From: Thalassospiraceae bacterium | GTDB taxonomy: Bacteria; Pseudomonadota; Alphaproteobacteria; Rhodospirillales; Magnetovibrionaceae | DNA: 6,324 nt | Direction of reading: 5' to 3' | Assembly: GCA_030638205.1 (NCBI GenBank) | Contig: DAOWFB010000081.1 | Coordinates: 1-6,324, forward strand | Part shown: one piece after another, positions 1 through 5,381 of the stretch | Position numbering within the stretch: the first letter of the stretch is position 1 | Layout: each line of letters begins with the position of its first letter | Position numbers and translations under genes: made by a program | The notes under the pieces: model-generated | What the model was told of the DNA's origin: nothing | The model's database searches: none | What the model saw: the letters and a program-made list of their open reading frames with translations, nothing else

Positions 1-258
1 GCTTAAAATTATTGCGCCAATGCCCCAGCCTATTTGCCCGATAAAAAGAGCAATAATGCCCAGCACCAATGCCAGCGGCACAAAAAGTATCGACCACGTA
101 AAAATGCTCATCACACCGAATATGACCGCAAGAATTCCAACTATTGGCGGATTATCGCGGGGCGGTTGCGCGGCAGCATTGCCACCGGGCGCGGCATTCT
201 GTTCGCCGTTTTGTCCGGTGTTTAAGGTAGTAATGGGCGTTTCAGATTTGTTGCTCAT
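1..258 (-). CDS. Small unidentified membrane protein (3' end beyond the window)
   Basis: This is an open reading frame of 86 codons from an ATG at 258-256 with no stop before the left edge. Residues 1-38 form a polar, low-complexity leader rich in Asn, Gln, Gly, Ala and Pro, with no Sec signal peptide shape. From residue 39 the protein is strongly hydrophobic, with one membrane helix at about 39-58 and a second from about 62 onward, rich in Gly and Ile. The pattern (IVGILAVIFGVMSIF, then LALVLGIIALFIGQ and WGIGAIILS) recalls small DUF4190-like membrane proteins, but that is only an impression. It starts 18 bases after the truA stop on the same strand, so it is probably cotranscribed with truA. 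No clear Shine-Dalgarno precedes the ATG; the leader is T-rich, so translational coupling to truA is possible. An in-frame TGA a few codons upstream limits the start. Function unknown. Confidence 0.72.
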   Translation of the reverse strand, partial: MSNKSETPITTLNTGQNGEQNAAPGGNAAAQPPRDNPPIVGILAVIFGVMSIFTWSILFVPLALVLGIIALFIGQIGWGIGAIILS

Positions 259-276
259 TAAAAAAACATATCACAT

Positions 277-1020
277 TCAATAGCCGACACGAACAAGATA
301 TAGCCCCTCGGCCGGTGCGGTTTGTCCACCGCAGCTGCGATCCTTGGCCTCAAGTACTGATTTTAAATCGGCTTTGTTCCATTTGCCCGTTCCCACCATT
401 TTTAAGCTACCCGCCATGTTGCGCACCTGATGGTGAAGAAACGAACGGGCGCGAACTTTTAAATGAACCTCATCGCCAATCCTTAAAACACTTAGCTCGT
501 CCAGGGTTTTTATGGCTGATTTAGCCTGACAGAAGCTGGCGCGAAAAGATGTGAAATCATGCTTGCCCAATAAAACCTGAGCGGCATCGTTCATTGCGAC
601 CTCGTCAAGGTGCGCCGGAATCCACCAGACTCGACCTTTTTCCAGCGCCGGGCGGGGCCTGCGATTTAAAATACGGTAAAGATATTGTCTTTCATTTGCA
701 TCGAACCGTGCGTTGAATTCGGCGTCGGCCTTTTCGGCCTGCATGACCGCAATGGGTTGGCCATCCCGGGTTAAATGGTAATTTATGGCATCGCGCACGG
801 TACCTTCGTCATGGTCGTCGCTCAAATCAAAATGCGCAACCTGACCAATTGCGTGAACGCCAGCATCGGTGCGTCCGGCACAAAAAACGGTGACAAATTC
901 GCCACAAAATTTTTCTATTGCCGCTTCCACCACCTGCTGAACGCCAAGGCCGTTATCTTGGCGCTGCCAGCCGACATAGGGCCCGCCATCATATTCTACT
1001 GTTATCTTGTATCTGCTCAT
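277..1020 (-). CDS. truA: tRNA pseudouridine(38-40) synthase TruA
   Basis: The enzyme isomerises uridines 38, 39 and 40 in the anticodon stem-loop of many tRNAs to pseudouridine, in the cytoplasm. The protein is 247 residues, normal for the family. The N-terminus MSRYKITVEYDGGPYVGWQRQ is the typical TruA opening and fixes the start. The catalytic motif GRTDAGVHA is at 49-57, with the nucleophile Asp52. RQYLYRI at 111-117 supplies the conserved Tyr113. HDFTSFRA is at 154-161, RSFLHHQVRNM at 192-202, and the C-terminal TAPAEGLYLVRV at 234-245. All expected blocks are present, so the enzyme should be active. An AAAGGG sits only two bases before the ATG, closer than usual for a ribosome binding site. 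In many alphaproteobacteria truA directly follows fmt. Here a gene on the other strand lies between them, so truA needs its own promoter in the 1021-1182 region. Confidence 0.97.
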   Translation of the reverse strand: MSRYKITVEYDGGPYVGWQRQDNGLGVQQVVEAAIEKFCGEFVTVFCAGRTDAGVHAIGQVAHFDLSDDHDEGTVRDAINYHLTRDGQPIAVMQAEKADAEFNARFDANERQYLYRILNRRPRPALEKGRVWWIPAHLDEVAMNDAAQVLLGKHDFTSFRASFCQAKSAIKTLDELSVLRIGDEVHLKVRARSFLHHQVRNMAGSLKMVGTGKWNKADLKSVLEAKDRSCGGQTAPAEGLYLVRVGY

Positions 1021-1042
1021 GGCCCTTTTTAGCCGTTTATTG

Positions 1043-1058
1043 CCATAGATTGCTATGG
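1043..1058. repeat. Perfect 6-bp inverted repeat (CCATAG-4-CTATGG) upstream of truA
   Basis: CCATAG at 1043-1048 and CTATGG at 1053-1058 are perfect inverted copies separated by ATTG. The element lies 23 bp upstream of the truA start and 125 bp upstream of the start of the unknown + strand gene. In the truA direction it would form a hairpin in the leader or act as an operator. In the + direction it is followed by ATTTTAATAT, which is too weak a T-run for a convincing terminator. Its right arm overlaps a possible -35 element of the + strand gene. The role is inferred from position only; an arm this short can also arise by chance. Confidence 0.35.
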
Positions 1059-1078
1059 ATTTTAATATATTTGCTAAT
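1050..1078 (+). promoter_or_regulatory. Possible sigma70-type promoter for the unknown + strand gene
   Basis: TTGCTA at 1050-1055 (four of six matches to TTGACA) and GCTAAT at 1073-1078 (four of six to TATAAT) are separated by 17 bp of AT-rich sequence. They lie about 105 bp before the start at 1183. The spacing is ideal but both boxes are imperfect. The wider 1021-1182 region must drive two divergent genes, and I see no other obvious binding site in it. On the minus strand the AT-rich stretch at about 1059-1072 could provide a truA -10, but no clear -35 accompanies it. Confidence 0.22.
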
Positions 1079-1182
1079 ACGGCATGACCCCCTTAGATTT
1101 AACATTAATTGTAGCGGCCCAAAGAAAAGAAAAATCGCGCACACATTAGGATGCCAGATTGGGTTAAATGGAATTAAAAACC

Positions 1183-2313
1183 ATGCTTACAGACGCAGAT
1201 ATCGCAAAAGATCTTGATTCTTTGCACGTTCTACCGCTTTCAATAATTCCATTTGAAAGCAAGATGCTCAAAAACGCCCGCATGGTAAAAAATGGGCAAC
1301 TTGAAAGCATGGTTGAATTGTTTTCCGATCAACAATCGGGAAGCGGGCAAATGAAAATAGCAGATGCCATCAAAGAACTGCAGGGCAGGGGCGGCGGATC
1401 ACGCAAAGACGTGGCCATACTTAGAAAACTTGGACGCCTTTCGTCTTATGATGTTTATTCCTTGCGCGTTATGTTGCGCGAACAAGACGTGCCAGTAAAT
1501 GATTTTTCCCAATTAAAACTATCGCCCGAAAAAAGCAAAGAGCTGGGCAGTTACATGATGGAATTTACCCACCCATTAATTATGGAAATCTACGGCTCTG
1601 ATGATGTGAACGTGCAGAACTTTGATGATATATTGAAACTTTTCCGCAACCCCGATGTAACGGTTGCACGGCAAAAGCTAGATCAAATGGCCCAGCGGCT
1701 TAACATCGACATAATGGAAATACCCAGCTTCATGGAAGATTACGGCGATATATTTATGTCGTTGGCATATTATAAAAAATGCATGGCTGAAATTTCACCC
1801 ATTCTCGATAATTTTATGCACTCACTAAAAGAAATAAGAAATAACTGGGAATTAAAATCAAACATATCACTTATGGAAGTATGCGAAGACCTTGAAAATA
1901 TGTTTATTGGCCTAAGCGCACACCTTAAACGTCTTTTTGATGATTTTGATAGAAGCAGTAAAGGTTTTTGGGATGACGTATCGGCAGAACGTTTTCGTGA
2001 GGTTGAGGCACTTATTGCCGGTTACCACACAACCATTGGCTCTGTTCTTTGTGCCCTATCGGTAAAAACCATTGCTTGGAATAATTTATTTCCAAGTCGT
2101 TCGGTTGGTGGGCCAGTAAAAAGGTCTGAATTCATAATGACCGAAATGCGCCAAGGCACCGACACAATCCGTGACATATTAAAAGATGCCCGCAACAAAT
2201 CAAAGCGCCCGGTACTTAAATCAAAACGCAAGAAATATATCGCATCTGCTGATGCCGCCACATCCAACGCATCCGTGCCTAAAGATGAAAAGAAAATAAC
2301 CTCCGCGCCATAA
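1183..2313 (+). CDS. Conserved-looking uncharacterised helical protein between fmt and truA
   Basis: I do not recognise a named domain. The protein is 376 residues from the ATG at 1183, chosen because GGAA at 1170-1173 lies nine bases before it; an ATG at 1168 would add five residues but has no well-spaced ribosome binding site. It is soluble and mostly helical, with no signal peptide or membrane segment. Blocks that look conserved are HVLPLSIIP (15-23), SYDVYSLRVMLRE (88-100), LFRNPDV (153-159), EDYGDIFMSLAYYKKC (185-200), SAERFREVEALIAGYHTTIG (267-286) and GGPVKRSEFIMTEMRQG (309-325). A Lys-rich then Ala/Ser/Thr-rich tail follows from about 337. From memory, similar uncharacterised proteins occur in Rhodospirillales-type alphaproteobacteria; this is unchecked. 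The gene is divergent from truA and convergent with fmt, whose stop lies 9 bp beyond its own. Codon use resembles its neighbours, so recent transfer is not evident. Gene reality is secure; function is unknown. Confidence 0.9.
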   Translation: MLTDADIAKDLDSLHVLPLSIIPFESKMLKNARMVKNGQLESMVELFSDQQSGSGQMKIADAIKELQGRGGGSRKDVAILRKLGRLSSYDVYSLRVMLREQDVPVNDFSQLKLSPEKSKELGSYMMEFTHPLIMEIYGSDDVNVQNFDDILKLFRNPDVTVARQKLDQMAQRLNIDIMEIPSFMEDYGDIFMSLAYYKKCMAEISPILDNFMHSLKEIRNNWELKSNISLMEVCEDLENMFIGLSAHLKRLFDDFDRSSKGFWDDVSAERFREVEALIAGYHTTIGSVLCALSVKTIAWNNLFPSRSVGGPVKRSEFIMTEMRQGTDTIRDILKDARNKSKRPVLKSKRKKYIASADAATSNASVPKDEKKITSAP

Positions 2314-2322
2314 TGCGTGCGC

Positions 2323-3261
2323 TTACGGCAGCATTTGGCCAATATCAATGCCTGCGCCGCGCCCGCGAGAAAACTCATCCCAATTCATTGCCGACTTGCC
2401 CGCCCGTTGCAAACGGGCAATCCTGATGCTGCCCTTGGCACAAGCCACATCCAGTCCGGCTGGGCCGATGGCTATAACTTCGCCCGGCTTGCCATCGGCA
2501 TTAACAACTTCAACCACCAATGCCCGGATCCTATCGCCATTCATTTCAAACCATGCCAGCGGATAAAGGCCCCGCACCTGACGCGATATCTCATCGGCTG
2601 TGGCGTTCCAGCTAATTCTTGTTTCAGATTTATCTATCTTGGCGGCGTAGGTTGCTTTTTCGTCATCTTGTGGGTCGGCTTCTATATTGTCTACCTGAAC
2701 ACCCGTCAATGTTGCCAGCATAAGTCGTGCACCCATTTTGGAAAGGCTATCCATTAATTCTTCTACGTTTGTTTTGCTATTTATGTTTATCGATTCTGAT
2801 GCTATCACCGGGCCGGTATCTAAGCCTTGCTCCATTTGCATTATACAAACACCGGTTTCACTATCGCCCGCCATAATGGCCCGATGAATTGGTGCCGCAC
2901 CACGCCAGCGCGGTAACAATGATGCATGAATGTTAAAGCATCCCATCGACGGAATTTCCAATATTTGCAGTGGCAATATCTGCCCGTAGGCAACAACTAT
3001 GGCCCCATCCGGTTTTAATTCTTCAAACGCTTTTATTTCATCACCACCCTTTAGCGATGTTGGCACCCTGACCTCAAGGCCCAGTTCTTCTGCCGCAATG
3101 TGAACTGCAGATTTTTGTTCTTTCTTGCCCCGGCCGGCTGGACGTGGTGGCTGGGTATAAACTGCGACAATGTCATTTCCGGCTTCGACAAGCAGCCTTA
3201 ATGCCGGAACCGAAAATTCGGGCGTTCCCATAAATACCAGTCTAAGCGGCGTAACATTCAT
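2323..3261 (-). CDS. fmt: Methionyl-tRNA formyltransferase
   Basis: Fmt transfers a formyl group from 10-formyltetrahydrofolate to Met-tRNA(fMet), making the bacterial initiator tRNA. The protein has 312 residues, as expected. The N-terminal Rossmann-type formyltransferase domain spans about 1-205. It carries LVFMGTPEFSVPAL (8-21) and the PPRPAGRGKK loop (38-47), the insertion that contacts tRNA in known Fmt proteins. It also has the active-site segment FNIHASLLPRWRGAAPIHRAI, with Asn110 and His112, and EQGLDTGPV with Asp148. These are the three catalytic residues of the family. The C-terminal tRNA-binding domain follows to residue 312. Its ATG shares four bases with the def stop (ATGA), and AGAGG at 3273-3269 lies seven bases upstream, so the two genes are translationally coupled. 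It ends 9 bp from the stop of the convergent + strand gene, with no visible terminator between them. Confidence 0.97.
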   Translation of the reverse strand: MNVTPLRLVFMGTPEFSVPALRLLVEAGNDIVAVYTQPPRPAGRGKKEQKSAVHIAAEELGLEVRVPTSLKGGDEIKAFEELKPDGAIVVAYGQILPLQILEIPSMGCFNIHASLLPRWRGAAPIHRAIMAGDSETGVCIMQMEQGLDTGPVIASESININSKTNVEELMDSLSKMGARLMLATLTGVQVDNIEADPQDDEKATYAAKIDKSETRISWNATADEISRQVRGLYPLAWFEMNGDRIRALVVEVVNADGKPGEVIAIGPAGLDVACAKGSIRIARLQRAGKSAMNWDEFSRGRGAGIDIGQMLP

Positions 3262-3779
3262 GCATTTGCCTCTGCTAATTTTTGTATTTTTTGCAGTTTA
3301 CGAATTATCATCTTACGCCTTAACGTTGAAAGATAATCCACAAAAAGAGTTCCTTCGAGGTGATCGATTTCATGCTGAACACAAACAGATAACATGCCTT
3401 CGGCGTCAATTTCGCGTATTTCATTTTCATGATCAACGTAACGCACCCTAACGTTTTTTGGCCTGAGTACATCTGCGTATTGGTCAGGCAACGAAAGGCA
3501 TCCTTCTTCGCGCAATTCGTCTTCTTCCGAGGCCCAAATTATTTCAGGGTTGGCCATGCGAATTGGGCGGCCCCTTTCATCCTTAGGCAAAATATCAACC
3601 ACAATAATCCGCTTTGATACGCCTACCTGTGGTGCGGCAAGGCCGATGCCATTTGCGCTATGCATGGTTTCCACCATGTCATTCATCAGTTTCAGGGTTT
3701 CATCATCTACCGCATCGACCTTTTTGGCCTTGGCCTTCAGTTTGGGGTCGGGGGCTATGAGAATGGGAAGAACGGTCAT
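3258..3779 (-). CDS. def: Peptide deformylase
   Basis: Def is a metalloenzyme that removes the formyl group from the N-terminal methionine of new proteins as they leave the ribosome. The protein is 173 residues, typical of the short Gram-negative type. All three signature motifs are intact: GIGLAAPQVG (44-53, with Gln51), EEGCLSLP (91-98, with metal ligand Cys94) and QHEIDHLEG (135-143, with metal ligands His136 and His140 and catalytic Glu137). A basic helix ends the protein. The start MTVLPILIAPDPKLK matches the usual deformylase opening, and an AAAGG at 3791-3787 lies seven bases before the ATG. It is the first gene of a def-fmt pair and is divergent from the HD-GYP gene, 64 bp away. Confidence 0.97.
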   Translation of the reverse strand: MTVLPILIAPDPKLKAKAKKVDAVDDETLKLMNDMVETMHSANGIGLAAPQVGVSKRIIVVDILPKDERGRPIRMANPEIIWASEEDELREEGCLSLPDQYADVLRPKNVRVRYVDHENEIREIDAEGMLSVCVQHEIDHLEGTLFVDYLSTLRRKMIIRKLQKIQKLAEANA

Positions 3780-3801
3780 AATTTTGCCTTTAACTATTTA
3801 C

Positions 3802-3817
3802 TATATAACATGCGCAT
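3802..3817 (-). promoter_or_regulatory. Possible extended -10 promoter for def-fmt with adjacent ATGCGCAT palindrome
   Basis: Read on the minus strand, TGTTATATA at 3810-3802 matches an extended -10 (TG, one base, TATATA). It ends 22 bp before the def ATG. A weak TTACCA lies further upstream, but with poor spacing. Directly next to the -10, ATGCGCAT at 3810-3817 is a perfect 8-bp palindrome in the middle of the 64-bp divergent spacer, where a regulator could affect both def and the HD-GYP gene. No convincing separate promoter for the + strand gene is visible in the spacer. This is a pattern match without experimental support. Confidence 0.3.
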
Positions 3818-3843
3818 TCTAACTGCTGGTAAGTAGGATAAAA

Positions 3844-5310
3844 ATGACTAAATACAACCCCATGCGCACAACAGCTCATTACCTATTGGCGGCTATTATT
3901 ATACCAATTTATGGCATACAGGTTTGTCCGTTTATCGACAGCCTTTCGCCTATTCAGGTAATTATTCCGGTATTTGTGGCCATTACTGCGCAATATGCCC
4001 TAAGGGGGCGTCTAATCGCCACCATTATTGATGGGGCGCCATTGGAAAAGCAAACCGCCCGGTCTTTCAAAATGGAAATTCTGCTATTTGTGGCCAGCGC
4101 ATTGGGGTTGGCGGTTTACAACACCATCGCATACGGGTTCCCGCTTACCAGTGGATTAAAGGTATTTGTTGGCGTATTCGGGCTTGGTTTTTTTGCCGCT
4201 ATTGACCTTTCTCTTGAACGCGAAAGGATTGTCGGAAAACTAATCGAAGAAACCAAAGCCGACCTTAGCCCTGAAAAAGTGTATTTTCCCCTTTCGCAAA
4301 AGGTGGCGCTGTTTGCAACAATTTCCGTTATTGTGTTGATAACTATTTTCATGCTTTTGGTTATTAAAGATTTAGATTGGATAGTCGAGGTTGGAAAAAC
4401 AATGCCGCTGGCAGAGGCCAGAACATCAATCATCAAAGAATTCTTGTTCGTGCTGGCGGTAATTTTACCGCATACGCTAAATGTTATTTCGTCATACAGC
4501 ACAAACCTAAAACTATTCTTTGGCCATGAAACAAACGTACTGACAAACATAGCGAATGGAAAGCTAGACGTACGCGTACCAGTTAGCACCACCGATGAAT
4601 TTGGCGTAATGGCAAAACATACCAACGCCATGATAGCGCAGTTAAAAAGCTATATTAATGAAATTAGCCTTACCCGCGACGTTACAATTCTTTCACTGGC
4701 ATCATTGGCCGAAGCGCGTGACAATGAAACCGGGCAGCATATTTTAAGAACTCAGCGTTATGTTCGGGCATTGGCAATTCATCTACAACCGCATCCAACA
4801 TTTTGTGATGAGCTTGATGATGAAACCATAGATCTTTTATATAAATCTGCGCCCCTGCACGACATAGGCAAGGTCGGAATCCCCGATAATATATTATTAA
4901 AGCCGGGCAAACACACCGATGAAGAGTTTGAATTAATGAAAACCCATGCCCAAATCGGCAGTGATGCGTTAAAAATTGCCGAAGATAAAATGGGATCAAC
5001 TTCGTTTTTACGTTTGGCCCGAGAAATAGCCGTAACCCACCACGAAAAATGGGACGGCAGCGGATACCCTAATGGCCTAAAAGAAAATGAAATACCCATA
5101 TCCGGCAGGTTAATGGCGGTGGCCGATGTTTATGATGCATTAATCTCTGCCAGAGTTTATAAGCCAGCCTTTCCCCATGAAAAAGCCATGACAATAATTC
5201 GCGAAGGCGCAGGCCAGCACTTTGACCCCGATGTGGTTGCGGCTCTTGATAAAGTTGAGGATGAATTCAAGGCCATTGCCCGCGAATTCGGCGACCAGCA
5301 CACAGGTTAA
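3844..5310 (+). CDS. Membrane-bound HAMP/HD-GYP cyclic-di-GMP phosphodiesterase
   Basis: The 488-residue protein is predicted to hydrolyse cyclic di-GMP at the inner membrane face. About six hydrophobic helices (near 11-30, 36-52, 78-98, 104-122, 154-176 and 197-217) form the N-terminal half, with no large periplasmic sensor domain. A HAMP-like linker follows at about 215-268 (NIANGKLDVRVPVSTTDEFG). The HD-GYP domain spans about 278-480. The residues expected to bind the metals and substrate are all present: Glu295 and His299 (ETGQHILR), His339-Asp340 with Lys343 (HDIGKVGIPD), His368, His399-His400 (HHEKWDGSGYPNGL, the GYP motif) and Asp428 (ADVYDAL). The active site therefore looks intact. 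The start is supported by AGGA at 3835-3838, five bases before the ATG. The signal sensed is unknown; the membrane part itself may be the sensor. It stands divergent from def and 59 bp before rmuC, probably in one transcript with rmuC. Confidence 0.93.
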   Translation: MTKYNPMRTTAHYLLAAIIIPIYGIQVCPFIDSLSPIQVIIPVFVAITAQYALRGRLIATIIDGAPLEKQTARSFKMEILLFVASALGLAVYNTIAYGFPLTSGLKVFVGVFGLGFFAAIDLSLERERIVGKLIEETKADLSPEKVYFPLSQKVALFATISVIVLITIFMLLVIKDLDWIVEVGKTMPLAEARTSIIKEFLFVLAVILPHTLNVISSYSTNLKLFFGHETNVLTNIANGKLDVRVPVSTTDEFGVMAKHTNAMIAQLKSYINEISLTRDVTILSLASLAEARDNETGQHILRTQRYVRALAIHLQPHPTFCDELDDETIDLLYKSAPLHDIGKVGIPDNILLKPGKHTDEEFELMKTHAQIGSDALKIAEDKMGSTSFLRLAREIAVTHHEKWDGSGYPNGLKENEIPISGRLMAVADVYDALISARVYKPAFPHEKAMTIIREGAGQHFDPDVVAALDKVEDEFKAIAREFGDQHTG

Positions 5311-5322
5311 ACCACCTAAAAA

Positions 5323-5381
5323 TCCTGTTTCTTTTGCCTTTTAGCGCCCAATCAGGCAAATTGGCAAACATGGAAACAGGA
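5323..5381 (+). repeat. Inverted repeat enclosing the rmuC start codon (candidate regulatory hairpin)
   Basis: TCCTGTTTC at 5323-5331 and GAAACAGGA at 5373-5381 are perfect 9-bp inverted copies. Inside them TTTGCC (5333-5338) can pair with either of two GGCAAA copies, at 5355-5360 or 5363-5368, which form the direct repeat GGCAAATTGGCAAA. With the second copy, the RNA would make a 9-bp stem, a small asymmetric internal loop holding the AUG at 5370-5372, a 6-bp stem and a 24-base loop. No T-run follows, so it is not a typical intrinsic terminator. The pairing is seen directly; a role in controlling rmuC translation is inference. Confidence 0.45.

Noticed and set aside
1164..1177. TTAA-6-TTAA resembling a CtrA box near the start of the unknown gene
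   Set aside because: The CtrA consensus has seven bases between the half sites and this has six. The AT-rich context makes such matches common, and it would overlap the start.
918..1217. 99-codon + strand open frame running from within truA into the unknown gene
   Set aside because: It overlaps truA in antisense and then the unknown gene in another frame. The product is Arg/His-rich without domain character.
2022..2378. 118-codon minus strand open frame across the end of the unknown gene
   Set aside because: It overlaps the 3' ends of two real genes and is explained as a shadow frame.
2317..2757. 146-codon + strand open frame inside fmt
   Set aside because: It is fully antisense to fmt, which has all its catalytic motifs, and its translation has no recognisable protein character.
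4116..4631. 171-codon minus strand open frame inside the HD-GYP gene
   Set aside because: It is antisense to the membrane-helix region. The long Ser/Thr/Phe-rich product is typical of reading such DNA backwards.
5323..5381. The rmuC hairpin as an intrinsic terminator of the HD-GYP gene
   Set aside because: No run of T follows the right arm and the structure includes rmuC coding sequence, so termination is unlikely.
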